Origin: Pseudomonas sp. L5B5
Lineage (GTDB): Bacteria; Pseudomonadota; Gammaproteobacteria; Pseudomonadales; Pseudomonadaceae
DNA length: 64,000 nt
Reading direction: 5' to 3'
NCBI RefSeq assembly: GCF_020520285.1
Contig: NZ_CP084742.1
Coordinates: forward strand, 3,472,001-3,536,000
The notes under the pieces are model-generated. The model did no database searches, was not told where the DNA came from, and saw only the letters and a list, made by a program, of their open reading frames with translations. How positions within the stretch are numbered: position 1 is the stretch's first letter; every line of letters begins with the position of its first letter. Both the position numbers and the translations under genes were made by a program. Shown here piece after piece: positions 12,851 through 22,900 of this stretch.

Positions 12851-13153
12851 TCAGTCCACCAGCAAGCGGCCCAGACGCTGCTTGAGCATCTGGTTTTCGG
12901 CGCGCAGCTGCTGCACTTCATCGAGCAGGTCCAGCGCCAGGGCGACACCCTCCCATTCCAGCTCCAGGTCGCGGCGCAACTTCGCCGCGCGCTTGGCCAG
13001 GGCCAGTTCATGATCGGTGAATCGCCACTCCCGGGGCGCCCGGCCCTGAGGTTCGAGGATGCCGTGTTCGACGATCTCGATCACGTAGGCCGCCGACAAG
13101 TCGGCCACTTCACAGAATTCTTCCATGTCCAGCTGAACGATCAGGGTGCTCAT
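12851..13153 (-). CDS. cbpM: Chaperone modulator CbpM
   Basis: A 100-residue protein with a MerR-like helix-turn-helix opening (EEFCEVADLSAAYVIEIVEHGILEP) and a C-terminal helix that could form a coiled coil (VQQLRAENQMLKQRL). In E. coli CbpM binds the J domain of CbpA and blocks its action with DnaK. It lies 23 bases downstream of cbpA on the same strand, the same order as in E. coli, which supports the assignment strongly. Confidence 0.9.
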   Translation of the reverse strand: MSTLIVQLDMEEFCEVADLSAAYVIEIVEHGILEPQGRAPREWRFTDHELALAKRAAKLRRDLELEWEGVALALDLLDEVQQLRAENQMLKQRLGRLLVD

Positions 13154-13176
13154 GATCAGCGCCTCCTAGTGTCGAA

Positions 13177-14115
13177 TCAGAAATGTTCCCGTGGGTCGAA
13201 CGCCGCCTTCTTCGCCAGTTCCTGCCACAAGACCTTGACGTCATCGCTGGTGTGCTTGGGCATCACCGCCTTGAGCTGCACGAACAGGTAGCCGCGCTGG
13301 CCGGCCTTGTTCAACAGGCCATGGCCCTTGGCACGCATGCGCTGGCCGTTCTGGCTACCGGCAGGCACCTTGAGGTTGATCTTGCCGGTCAGGGTCGGCA
13401 CCGCGACTTCGGTGCCCAGCGCCAGCTCCCAGGGTGCCAGCGGCAGGGTGATGATCAGGTCCTCGCCCTCGACATCGAACTTGGGATGAGGCGCGAAGCG
13501 GATCGTCAGGTACAGGTCGCCATTGGCCCCACCCCCGACACCCGGCGCGCCCTGGCCCTTGAGACGGATACGCTCGCCATCGGTGACACCGGCCGGGATC
13601 TTCACGTTCAGGCTCTTGCTGGTGTTGCTCACATGCTGGCCCGAAGCGTTGTACTGCGGCACCTGGAAACTGATCTTCTTGGATTCGGTCGACAGGGTTT
13701 CCTCAAGAAAGATCGGCAGTTCCATTTCCACATCCTGTCCGCGACGGCCGCTGCTGCGACGCTGTTCCGGGCCGCCGAATCCTGGCCCCCGGTTACCAAA
13801 GATCGAACTGAAGAAGTCCGAGAAATCCCCGCCGCCATCGCCGCCGAAGCCACCACGGCTCTGCCAGCCTGGCGGGCCCTGGAACGGCTGGCCATGCTGG
13901 CCGTACTTGCGCAAGTCGTCGTACTCGGCGCGCTTGTCGGCACTTTTCAGTGCCTCGTAGGCTTCCGAGGCGTCCTTGAACTTGGCCTCGGCATCCTTTT
14001 CCTTACTGACGTCGGGGTGGTACTTGCGCGCCAGCTTGCGATAGGCGGCCTTGATCGCCTTGTCGTCCGCCGTCGGCTCCACGCCGAGAATCTTGTAATA
14101 GTCTTTGAAGTCCAT
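13177..14115 (-). CDS. cbpA: DnaJ-like co-chaperone, curved-DNA-binding protein CbpA
   Basis: A 312-residue J-domain protein. Start 14115 gives [15 protein letters not shown], which aligns with the CbpA N terminus; an ATG five codons upstream (14130) is also possible and neither has a strong ribosome site. The J domain (residues 1-70) holds the HPD triad in KYHPDVSK. A Gly/Phe-rich linker ([15 protein letters not shown]) follows, then the two DnaJ C-terminal beta domains. There is no zinc-finger cysteine cluster, which distinguishes it from DnaJ. A heat-shock type promoter lies about 180 bases upstream. Confidence 0.94.
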   Translation of the reverse strand: MDFKDYYKILGVEPTADDKAIKAAYRKLARKYHPDVSKEKDAEAKFKDASEAYEALKSADKRAEYDDLRKYGQHGQPFQGPPGWQSRGGFGGDGGGDFSDFFSSIFGNRGPGFGGPEQRRSSGRRGQDVEMELPIFLEETLSTESKKISFQVPQYNASGQHVSNTSKSLNVKIPAGVTDGERIRLKGQGAPGVGGGANGDLYLTIRFAPHPKFDVEGEDLIITLPLAPWELALGTEVAVPTLTGKINLKVPAGSQNGQRMRAKGHGLLNKAGQRGYLFVQLKAVMPKHTSDDVKVLWQELAKKAAFDPREHF

Positions 14116-14291
14116 CGAGGGAATCACCATCCGTTATCAAAGTCGCGCGGCGTGCAGCCCAGCATGCTCGGTCTGGCAGCATGGGGATTGACCAGTCTCA
14201 ATCCTCTGACTGAACGGCGCATCAGAAGTTTATCGGCAGCTACCGGCGGATCTTGTGACCTCTTGGGTGGCTGCCAGGCTCATGCCTGCAA

Positions 14292-14319
14292 GTTTGGGGG
14301 TCAAGGATAGTCTTTCAAG
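14292..14319 (-). promoter_or_regulatory. Candidate sigma-32 (RpoH) promoter for cbpA
   Basis: On the minus strand CTTGAAA (14313-14319) is followed after 13 bases by CCCCAAAC (14292-14299). The RpoH consensus is CTTGAAA, 11-16 bases, CCCCATNT. The -35 box is perfect and the -10 box is a near match. It would give a leader of about 170 bases before the cbpA start. Confidence 0.55.
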
Positions 14320-14414
14320 GCAACCGGGGGACGAATTAGCAGACATCCGGCCTTTGCAACGACCGAGGACTGGCGTACGCTGCGCGGCCGTTTTTTTGAC
14401 CGGAACTGAAAGAC

Positions 14415-15680
14415 ATGAACAACGCCTCCCCGGCCCGCGGCTGCGGCATCGATTTCGGCACCTCCAACTCCACCGTCGGCTGGCTGCGCCCCGGACAGGA
14501 GACGCTGATCGCCCTGGAGGACGACAAGATCACGTTGCCGTCGGTGGTGTTCTTCAATATCGAGGAACGTCGTCCGGTCTATGGCCGCCTGGCCCTGCAC
14601 GAGTACCTGGAGGGCTACGAAGGTCGCCTGATGCGCTCGCTGAAGAGCCTGCTGGGCTCCAAGCTGATCAAGCACGACACCAGCGTGCTGGGCACCGCGA
14701 TGCCGTTCAAGGACCTGCTGGGGCTGTTCATCGGTCAGCTCAAGAATCGCGCCGAAGCCACCGCTGGTCGGGAATTCACCGAAGTGGTGCTGGGCCGCCC
14801 GGTGTTCTTCGTCGACGACGACCAGGCCGCCGACCAGGAGGCCGAAGACACCCTGGTGGAGGTCGCCCGCAAGCTCGGCTTCAAGGATGTGTCCTTCCAG
14901 TACGAACCCATTGCCGCAGCCTTCGACTACGAGTCCAGCATCGAGCGTGAAGAGCTGGTGCTGATCGTCGACATCGGCGGCGGTACCTCGGACTTCTCCC
15001 TGGTGCGCCTGTCTCCCGAGCGCCGTGGGGTCGACGATCGCCACGACGACATTCTCGCCACCGGTGGCGTGCACGTGGGCGGTACCGACTTCGACAAGCA
15101 GTTGTCGCTGTCCGGCGTGATGCCGTTGTTCGGTTATGGCAGCCGGATGAAGAGCGGCGCCTACATGCCCACCAGCCACCACATGAACCTGGCGACCTGG
15201 CACACCATCAACTCGGTGTACTCGCAGAAATCCCAGCTGGCCCTGGGCAGCATGCGCTACGACATCGAGGACACTGGCGGCATCGACCGTCTGTTCAAGC
15301 TGATCGAGCAGCGTGCCGGCCACTGGCTGGCCATGGAAGTGGAAGAGACCAAGATCCAGCTGACCCACGCCGACCACCGCCTGGTGCCCCTGGACCGTAT
15401 CGAGCGCGACCTGAGCATCGACCTGACACGGGCCCTGTTCGAGTCGTCGATCGACAACCTGCTCGAGCGTATCCGCAACAGCGTCACCCAGTTGCTCGGC
15501 AACGCCAATGTCACTGTCGGTCAGGTCGACACGGTGTTCTTCACGGGCGGCTCCAGCGGCATTCCAGCCCTGCGCCAGAGCGTGGCGGCGATGCTGCCCA
15601 ATGCCCGGCACGTGGAAGGCAACATCTTTGGCAGCATCGGCAGCGGCCTGGCGATCGAAGCCAAGAAGCGCTACGGCTGA
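14415..15680 (+). CDS. Hsp70-family ATPase, YegD-like
   Basis: A 421-residue protein with an Hsp70/actin-type ATPase fold: phosphate-1 loop GIDFGTSNSTVGWL (residue ~11), phosphate-2 loop VDIGGGTSDFSLV (~190), and adenosine motif FFTGGSSGIPALR near 375. It stops shortly after the nucleotide-binding domain, so the peptide-binding beta domain of DnaK is missing. This is the plan of E. coli YegD. The client and partner are unknown. It is divergent from cbpA, a J-domain gene, and is followed by a lipoprotein gene 55 bases downstream. Confidence 0.88.
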   Translation: MNNASPARGCGIDFGTSNSTVGWLRPGQETLIALEDDKITLPSVVFFNIEERRPVYGRLALHEYLEGYEGRLMRSLKSLLGSKLIKHDTSVLGTAMPFKDLLGLFIGQLKNRAEATAGREFTEVVLGRPVFFVDDDQAADQEAEDTLVEVARKLGFKDVSFQYEPIAAAFDYESSIEREELVLIVDIGGGTSDFSLVRLSPERRGVDDRHDDILATGGVHVGGTDFDKQLSLSGVMPLFGYGSRMKSGAYMPTSHHMNLATWHTINSVYSQKSQLALGSMRYDIEDTGGIDRLFKLIEQRAGHWLAMEVEETKIQLTHADHRLVPLDRIERDLSIDLTRALFESSIDNLLERIRNSVTQLLGNANVTVGQVDTVFFTGGSSGIPALRQSVAAMLPNARHVEGNIFGSIGSGLAIEAKKRYG

Positions 15681-15735
15681 CCCCATCCAACGCTCGCACC
15701 CCAGGGATGGGGGAACTTCACAAGGAACCGAAACG

Positions 15736-16644
15736 ATGACCCTGTACAAATTGTTGCCCCTGCTGGGCGCCCTGTTGCTGGCCGGCTGCAAGGAAGATTT
15801 CATGTCCCTGCAGTTCGAGCGGCCCGTGGGTTATCAGAACCACCAGATTCACTCCAACGTCAGCACGTTGCTCACAGAGGCGATCCGCTCACGCGGCATC
15901 GCCCCTGAGCGGATCGTGCTGGAGCTGGATGAACAAGACACCCGGATCATCCACCTGGCCCTCGACGGCGAGTTGAGCACTGAACAGCGGACGGCCTTGC
16001 GCGCCCTGTTCGACGATATCCTCAAGGCTCGCGCGGCCAGCAGCATGGCCGTCGACCTGACACTCCAGGCGCAGCCCGGGGCTGCCACCGCGCAGCCGAT
16101 TCCCCTGGAGCTGGCCATCACGCCCGAGGTGCAGCTTTCGGCTCGCTACCAATACCTCGACCGGGCCATAGGCCTGTTCAACCAGAGCGGGGTTCCGGTG
16201 CAGATCATCTGTAGCATCGAGGGGCAATTGAACGGCGAGCTGCCCTTCAAGGGGCTGAGCGTGCGCCAGATCCCCGAGCAATCGCCCGAGCATGCCTACC
16301 TCAATTACCGCACCCAGAACTTCCAGAGAAAGACCATGCGGGTGCTGATGCAGGTCAAGGACGCCCAACTGCGCGAGAGCATGAGCAAAGGCGAGATTCG
16401 CCTGTGGAGTGAAGAGCAGATCGTCGACGACCTGCTGCGGACCAAGCTGCAATTGTCGATTGAAATCGGCAACCTGGGCGACCAGGTGCTGGCCGCCGAC
16501 TTCAGTGCCGACAGTCGCCAGGATGCCTGGACCAGCGAATGTGCGAAGAAGATCGAACAGCTGGGCCGACCGTTCTCCTTCCATGTCGGTTCAGGCCTGG
16601 ATCGCTTGCTGGCGGTCAGCTATCAGGATGCCGACCGCCGTTGA
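15736..16644 (+). CDS. Predicted lipoprotein of unknown function
   Basis: A 302-residue protein. Start 15736 has a ribosome site (AAGGAACC) and gives a classical lipoprotein signal MTLYKLLPLLGALLLAGC with the lipid-modified cysteine at residue 18. Asp at +3 (C-K-E-D) is not at the +2 inner-membrane retention position, so outer-membrane sorting is more likely. The mature part is mixed alpha/beta with no motif I recognise. It follows the Hsp70-like gene at 55 bases and probably shares its transcript. Confidence 0.75.
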   Translation: MTLYKLLPLLGALLLAGCKEDFMSLQFERPVGYQNHQIHSNVSTLLTEAIRSRGIAPERIVLELDEQDTRIIHLALDGELSTEQRTALRALFDDILKARAASSMAVDLTLQAQPGAATAQPIPLELAITPEVQLSARYQYLDRAIGLFNQSGVPVQIICSIEGQLNGELPFKGLSVRQIPEQSPEHAYLNYRTQNFQRKTMRVLMQVKDAQLRESMSKGEIRLWSEEQIVDDLLRTKLQLSIEIGNLGDQVLAADFSADSRQDAWTSECAKKIEQLGRPFSFHVGSGLDRLLAVSYQDADRR

Positions 16645-16657
16645 AGCCGGGCATGAC

Positions 16658-17668
16658 TCAGACCAGGCCCACCTGCTTCAACTCGCTTTTCAGGTAGGCG
16701 TAGTAGATCGGCCCTGCCACCACCCCGGGCAGGCCGAACGCCGCCTCGAACACCAGCATCGCCAGCAGCAGCTCCCAGGACTTGGCACTGATCTGCCCGC
16801 CGACGATCCGCGCGTTGAGGAAGTATTCCAGCTTGTGGATGAAGATCAGGTAGCCCAGCGCGGCCACCGCCACCCAGATCGACAGTGACAGCCCGACAAT
16901 GGTGATCAGGGTGTTGGAGATCAGGTTGCCGATCACCGGCAGCAGGCCCAGCAGGAAGGTCAGCACGATCAGGGTCTTGGTCAGCGGCAGCTTGACCCCG
17001 AACATCGGCAGGACCAGCGCCAGGAAGATCCCGGTGAAGAAGGTGTTGAGCAGGGAGATCTTGATCTGCGCGAAGACGATGTTGCGAAAGGCTTGCACCA
17101 GCAGGTGCAGGCGGTCGAACAACGCCGCCGCCAGAGGCTTGCGCTTGGTCAGGTCGGGGATGCGCTGCAGGGCGATGATCGCCCCCAGGACCATGCCGAT
17201 CAGCAGCGTCACGAACATGTGCGCCGCGTCCTTGCCCACCAGTTGCAGCTCGCTCAGGTGCTTGCTGGCCCAGGCGCCGATGGCGGCCTGGAACTCTGCG
17301 GCACTGGCCGGCAGGTACGAATCGAGGAACGGCGGCAACTGGCCCCGCGCCTTGTCCACTACCACCATGAACTTGCCCAGCGAGGCGCCGGGATTCTCGG
17401 CTTCATGCAGCAGGAAACTGATGGCGCCGGCGAACAGCAGGGTCAGCAGGCTGACCACCAGGGTGCCGAGCAGGGCCACCGCCAGCCAGCGCGCGCGCCG
17501 GCCCTCGATCAGTCGCTGCAGTTGCGGGGTAAGCATATTCACCAGTTCGAACACCAGCAGCCCCGCCAGCAGGCTCGGTAGCAGCCGCAACGGCAAGGCC
17601 AGCAGCAGCCCGCCAAAGATGATGATCCAACTGATGAACAACAGATGACGCTGTGAAAACGTTGGCAT
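16658..17668 (-). CDS. AI-2E family transporter (PerM type)
   Basis: A 336-residue inner-membrane protein with hydrophobic segments at both ends and a soluble middle part (roughly residues 95-150), the layout of the AI-2E/PerM family. The C-terminal run FGLPGVVAGPIYYAYLKSEL is family-typical. Members include the TqsA autoinducer-2 exporter and sodium/proton antiporters, so the substrate cannot be assigned. It is convergent with the lipoprotein gene at 15736 and lies downstream of the TPS locus on the same strand, separated by 124 bases. Confidence 0.85.
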   Translation of the reverse strand: MPTFSQRHLLFISWIIIFGGLLLALPLRLLPSLLAGLLVFELVNMLTPQLQRLIEGRRARWLAVALLGTLVVSLLTLLFAGAISFLLHEAENPGASLGKFMVVVDKARGQLPPFLDSYLPASAAEFQAAIGAWASKHLSELQLVGKDAAHMFVTLLIGMVLGAIIALQRIPDLTKRKPLAAALFDRLHLLVQAFRNIVFAQIKISLLNTFFTGIFLALVLPMFGVKLPLTKTLIVLTFLLGLLPVIGNLISNTLITIVGLSLSIWVAVAALGYLIFIHKLEYFLNARIVGGQISAKSWELLLAMLVFEAAFGLPGVVAGPIYYAYLKSELKQVGLV

Positions 17669-17792
17669 ATAGCCTCAAGACGGACAGCGGGAAAAGACCG
17701 GCAGTCTGCCAGCCTTCACCCCGCAGGAATAGTGGCAGGCGCCGCAAGGGCACGGGCTTACAGGGTACTTGAGTGTCGTGACGGATGAAGGT

Positions 17793-18686
17793 TCAGTCGG
17801 CCCTGGCCTGGGGCAGCGGGGCTCGAAGGTCGGGCAGCGGCACGTCGTAGCCGCAGTAGTGCAGGTGAGTCAGGGTCAGGCGCTTGTCGGGATAGTCATC
17901 CCCCCATCTGAGGTTTTGGTCGTAGCGCGATTTGATGTGGGCACAGAACCCCTGGAGATCGGCCCGTGCCTTGGCCAGCACCGGCGCCGGCAAGGGGTTG
18001 ATCCTCAGGCTCTGGAAGAACGGCACGATGAATACCTGGTCCAGGTCGTAACCCTTGCTCCCCAAGGGCAAGCGCTGGCCTGCATGCACATAGAACGGCT
18101 GTTGCAGGCCGCTCTCCTGCTCCCAGCACCAGTACTTGACCTTGTCCTCGAGGATGCCAACCGCTGTCCCTTCCCAACGTTCGTAGGAGCGCAGGCATTG
18201 ATAACCCTGCATGCTCACCCAGTCGAGCCTGCTGGGCTTGATGCCGGTATGGGAGGGCAGCGCCTGCCTGGCCAGCAGATCCTCAAGAAAGGCCTGCTTC
18301 GGATAGAGCAGGCCATCCGCCCGGCCATCGAGAAAGCTGTTGACCTTCATGTAGAGCGCAGAAGCCGTCACCTGGATGTTGCCGTAGGTGAAAACTCCCG
18401 ACGTTCCTACAGAAAGCTCATCACGGCGCTTGTCCAGATAGAACCCTGGAGAGGAAGTTGCGCATTGTGCTTGCCGGTACGGCAGCGGCAGGTCGAAGGA
18501 GTAGCGCTGCAGCGAAGTGATCCGCTGCGATGCCTCCTGGCACAGCAGACGAGCCGCGGAGTGCTCATTTTCATAGGTCCAGGGTTTGCTGCTGCCGCAG
18601 CCACCGCTCGCCAGCAGAACCAGGCCGGTCGCGCCGAGCCTGAAACAGGCCCCTGCCAGCCTCGTCCCACGGACCGGGTTCATCAT
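17793..18686 (-). CDS. Candidate immunity lipoprotein, paralogue of the gene at 19141
   Basis: A 297-residue protein with an N-terminal signal ending LLASGGC, read as a lipobox. It is roughly half identical to the lipoprotein encoded at 19141-19995 over the mature length: both share RYSFDLP/RFSFDLP, SALYMKV.SFLDG, YWCWE.ESGL, QPFYVHAGQRL, and the identical ending LHYCGYDVPLPDL. Several cysteines are conserved between them. It is the last gene of the TPS operon; its ATG overlaps the preceding stop (18683-18686). The position and envelope location suggest protection against the exoprotein tip, but no known immunity family is recognised. Confidence 0.8.
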   Translation of the reverse strand: MMNPVRGTRLAGACFRLGATGLVLLASGGCGSSKPWTYENEHSAARLLCQEASQRITSLQRYSFDLPLPYRQAQCATSSPGFYLDKRRDELSVGTSGVFTYGNIQVTASALYMKVNSFLDGRADGLLYPKQAFLEDLLARQALPSHTGIKPSRLDWVSMQGYQCLRSYERWEGTAVGILEDKVKYWCWEQESGLQQPFYVHAGQRLPLGSKGYDLDQVFIVPFFQSLRINPLPAPVLAKARADLQGFCAHIKSRYDQNLRWGDDYPDKRLTLTHLHYCGYDVPLPDLRAPLPQARAD

Positions 18687-19144
18687 TGATACTTGCTGAT
18701 GAACGAGTACCTGAGCCCCGCTGCCTCGGCGAGGGTCTGCATCTGCCGGGACTGCTCTGGCTCACCGACGAAGAACAGCCAGACCCCGGGGTAGCGCTGC
18801 TCGCTCAGCGCCCCTCCGACGATGGCCTGGTCCAGGGCCGGGTTGGCGCCGACGATCAGCACCCGCCCCGCCTGGCTGGCAGAAGCCGTGGCGAACAGTC
18901 CACGCACATTGAGACGCTCGCTGGCGCCGCCTGCCGCGATCACCACACGGTCGGCCAACAGGCCGTGGCTGTTGATCTGCGTGACCAGCAACGACAAGGG
19001 CCGGTCACTGGCGGCTCCGTCCTGGCGTACCAGGGCCGCGACCTCCGCCAGAACCTCGTCCTGGCTCTTCTGCGCCGGCTGCGAGGCGCAGCCGCCCAAG
19101 GCCAGGAGCAAGCAGGCGATGACCCAATATTTGTGCATGTTCAT
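18683..19144 (-). CDS. Small lipoprotein of the TPS operon, unknown function
   Basis: A 153-residue protein with a clear lipoprotein signal (MNMHKYWVIACLLLALGGC; cysteine ~19, next residue Ala, so outer-membrane sorting is expected). The mature domain has alternating strands and helices (RVLIVGANPALDQAIVGG, PGVWLFFVGEPEQSRQM) like a small Rossmann-type fold. It is unrelated in sequence to the two paralogous lipoproteins that flank it. It overlaps both neighbours by four bases, so translation of all three is coupled. Function unknown. Confidence 0.78.
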   Translation of the reverse strand: MNMHKYWVIACLLLALGGCASQPAQKSQDEVLAEVAALVRQDGAASDRPLSLLVTQINSHGLLADRVVIAAGGASERLNVRGLFATASASQAGRVLIVGANPALDQAIVGGALSEQRYPGVWLFFVGEPEQSRQMQTLAEAAGLRYSFISKYQ

Positions 19145-19995
19145 TTCCTTGTGCTGTCGGGTGGCGCAGGGACCTGGAGGTCGGGTAGCGGCACGTCGTA
19201 GCCGCAGTAGTGCAGGCGGGTCAGGGTCAGGCGCTTGTCGGGATAATCGCTGCCCCAGGCGCTGCCCCGGTCATAACGAGCCTTGCCGCGGGCACAGACC
19301 GCCTGCAATCGGCTTTGTGCCTGGGCCAGGGTCGAGGGCGCCAGGCGCTTGATCTGCAAACTGGCGAAGAACGGCAGGATAAAGGTCTGGTCCAGGTCGT
19401 AGCCCTTGGCCCCCAACGCCAGGCGTTGCCCGGCGTGTACGTAGAACGGTTGGCCCAGGCCGCTTTCCCCTTCCCAGCACCAGTACCTGACCTCATCTTC
19501 CTGCAGCCCCACTGCCGCGCCCTGCCAGTGCTCATGGAAACGCAGGCACTGATAACCGCCCCGGGTGACCCACTCCACCTCGCGTGGCCTTGCTCCACTA
19601 CCGGGCAACGCCAGTGCAGCCAGCTTGGCCTGGAGAAAGGCGTCCCGGGGGTACATCAACCCATAACCTTCTCCGTCGAGAAAGCTGCTGACCTTCATGT
19701 ACAGCGACGACGCCGATACCTGGACATCGCCGTAGGCGAAAGTGCCCGAGGTAGCGACCGACAAGCTGTCGCTGATTCGGTCGTAGGAGAAACCGCCCAT
19801 CTGCGCACTGCATTCGGCATGCCGGAAGGGCTCCGGCAGGTCGAAGGAAAAACGCTGGGGCAAGGTCACCCGCTGAGATCCTTCGCTGCACAGCATGCGC
19901 TGCTCGGTGCGTCGTTCCTGCGGCTTGGCGGGGAGGTTCAGGCACCCTCCGAGCAGCAATGCCAGCCCCACCACCACACCTTGACTGCCCCTCAT
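19141..19995 (-). CDS. Candidate immunity lipoprotein next to the TPS exoprotein
   Basis: A 284-residue protein with the lipoprotein signal MRGSQGVVVGLALLLGGC (cysteine 18, then Leu). The mature domain is the same family as that encoded at 17793-18686. Its ATG overlaps the stop of the 9.6-kb exoprotein gene (ATGA at 19992-19995), the place where CDI systems keep their immunity gene. If the exoprotein tip is a lipase acting from the periplasm, an envelope-anchored inhibitor would be expected, as known for type VI lipase effectors and their Tli lipoproteins. This is inference; no homology to named immunity proteins is claimed. Confidence 0.8.
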   Translation of the reverse strand: MRGSQGVVVGLALLLGGCLNLPAKPQERRTEQRMLCSEGSQRVTLPQRFSFDLPEPFRHAECSAQMGGFSYDRISDSLSVATSGTFAYGDVQVSASSLYMKVSSFLDGEGYGLMYPRDAFLQAKLAALALPGSGARPREVEWVTRGGYQCLRFHEHWQGAAVGLQEDEVRYWCWEGESGLGQPFYVHAGQRLALGAKGYDLDQTFILPFFASLQIKRLAPSTLAQAQSRLQAVCARGKARYDRGSAWGSDYPDKRLTLTRLHYCGYDVPLPDLQVPAPPDSTRK

Positions 19996-22900
19996 CTGCG
20001 GATAGTGTCCTTGCCATTGGCATCGATGAACGTAGGTTCAATGTACCGGGGATTTTTCTTGAACTGGTCCTGCAGCGCATTGGGCGCATTACCGCACATG
20101 CCCTTGGCAACACACAGATAGTTCGAGTGCGGGCTGTCCACTCCCATCAACGAGGTGCTGGTCGCCAGCGAACCGAAGAAGCGAGCCACCGGGTCGGACG
20201 AGTGAGTGAAATTCTGCCCCAGCAAGTCTGACACAGTGTCGGTCACCGGCAACATGCCGAAGAACGTCTTGGACCCCGGACGGTTGACCTGGAAGAACGA
20301 GCCGTTGCCGATATCGAATCCGGCGGCATCGGCGGCTTCGAAGAAGCTCTTGGAACCCACCGGTGCCCCCGACAGCTGAATGCTGCCCGCCTGGCCATTG
20401 AGCTTGAAGTCCAGGCCGGAAATCGCCCGGTAGGTCAACAGACCGCCCTGGCTGTGGCCGGCAACGTCCAGCTTGTACTCATCCTTGATCCCGGCCTGGA
20501 AGAAATCGTGCAACTGCTGGGCGTTGCCAGAGCGCACCGTCCCACCCAGCGCCACATCCCACAGCGACTCGACCAAGTCGCCAAGAATCCCGTGCTCGGG
20601 GTTGTAGGCCTGCATGAAGGAATCGGAGCCGGTCTGCATCGCACCGTTGACCAGCGCCGCCATCAGCGAGTTCTGGATGCCGTTGGTGAACACCGCACCA
20701 TCACCATCGGGACGCTCGATCTCCATCAGTTTCTGCACGCTCTCGATCATCGGTTTGCCAGACAAGGGGTCCACCTTGATGGTCTTGCCGTCGGACTCGT
20801 ACTGGTACTTGGTCTCGACCCGATAGAAGCGCATGTCGCCCGTGATCAAGGCCGGCACCTGGGTGATCAGGCCGCCATGGTTCTCGACGCCAGGCATGAC
20901 GCCACCGGTGTACTTGCCAGCCTTGTCGAGCACGGTTTCCAGGAGCCCGGGAATCCAGGCCAACGGCAGCAACGACGGGTTGTCGGCCACTACCTGGTCC
21001 GCCGCCTTGCTCAGGTCGCCAAACTGGGTGAAGAGACCCGAGGTATTCTTGCCATAGTTCTTCATCCCCTCCTTCCACTGGTTCAGGGTCTGGATCGGAT
21101 GGCTCACCGAGTCCAGGGATGACTGCGAGACATACAGGTCGGTGCGCCGCTCCTTGTCCTTGGTGATCTCATAGGCCCGTGACAGGTCACGGTTCAGGCC
21201 GGCAGTGGAATCCTGGCCGGTCCGGGCATCGTCGCGCACGGTGATGGTGCCGGTGCCCACCGTGGCACGCACCTCCTGCTCCCGCTCCTTGCGATAGTTG
21301 TAGCCGCTGACGCTCCAGCCGGAACTGCCAGTCTTGCCCCGACCTTCCAGGCTCTTGTCGGTGGTGAAGGCCACGTCCTTGCCGCCGGTGGACTTGGCTC
21401 CATCGCCAGGCCCCCAGCCGAAGGTGCCACCGGCGTTCAGGTAATAGCTGTGCTCCTTGTCTTGCCCGGCGATATCGCGAAAGCCCAGGGTGCCGGTGTC
21501 CAGCTTGAGCTTGCCGTTGTCGGCGGCAAGCAGCGAACCGTCGAGCTGGGTGTGCTTCTCGGTGCGGATATCCACACCGTTCTGGCCGGTGATGCTGGTC
21601 TGCTCCTGTACCCAGTTGGTCTTGCCCGTGGTCTTGCCCAGCCCCAGGGAGCCGCTGACGCTGCCTCCGCCGGCCAGGCCGATGCTCACGGTGACGCTGG
21701 CGTCCATCTGCTTGCCGCTGGCCTTGCCGGTATCCGGCACCGAAGACACCGTCAGGTCACCGCCCACCCGGCCAATGACTTCTCCCCCACGCAGGGTGGC
21801 ACCGGCCACCGTGGTGTCCTTGCCGCTGCTGAAGCGCAGTTGGTCGCCGGCGACCAGGTGCGCGTTCTGCTGTGCCAGGCCTTCGCGTTCCAGCTTGCCC
21901 TTGCCCATGTCGACACTGGCGTAGACCGAGACAAAGTCCTTGCCGCCCAAGGCCAGCCCCACTTCACCGCCGCCACTGTGGCGCTTTGATTCACTGCTGG
22001 AATCGTTCTCTGCGGCGCGGATGGTCAGGTCCTTGCCGGCGCTGAGGTCGATGTCGCGCCCGGTCTGCACCTGCGTCCCCACCAGGGTCAGGTTCTCCCG
22101 GGCCTCGAGGCTGACGTCACGCCCGGCCAGCAACACCGATGGCGTGCTGGTGCCCTGGCTCATCTGCTCGCTGGCGGTGCCGTTGCTGCCGCCGATCCCG
22201 GCGCGGGCACTGCCGCCGCCACTCTGGCCATTGATCCCGCCCTGGCTGCGGTTGCTCTGTTGCTCCGTCGCCACCGAGCCACGGGCCACATCGACGACGA
22301 TGTCGCGGCCCACCATGGAGATATCGCGCCCGGCATCGAAATGCCCGCCACGAATGCTGATGTCATTGCCGGCCACGGCGCTGATATCGCGGCCCGCTCC
22401 CAGGCTGCTCGGGCTGTTGCCGTGGGTCTCCTGGCGCGAACTGGTGGACTGGCTGGCCGAGCCCAGGTGGGTGGCGGCGGTCGGCCCCGAAGTGAACTGG
22501 TTGATGGCATCCACGGTGCTCAGCACGCTGGAGGTCTTGCTGACCCCGTCCTCGCCCTTGCCCGTGCCTTTGAGGGCATCCATGGTGTTGCCGAAGTTGT
22601 GGCTGACATTGACCGTCAGGCCATTGCGATCCCGACTTTTACTGCGCTCCTCGATGCTGGTTTCCTTGCCGGCGTCGATGTTGATGTCGTGCCCGGCCTG
22701 CAGGTTGACATCACGCTTGGCGTCCACCCGCGAGCCTTCCAGGGTCAGGTCACGACCGGCCTTGATGGTCGCATCCTGGCCGGCCAGCAACTGGCTCGAC
22801 GCTACCGTCTCCTGGGCATTGCGGGATTTTTCCTTGAGGCTTTCATGGCCGAGGAACGCGGTGACGCCATTGCGATCGCTGGACAGGGACAAGCCGGTGT

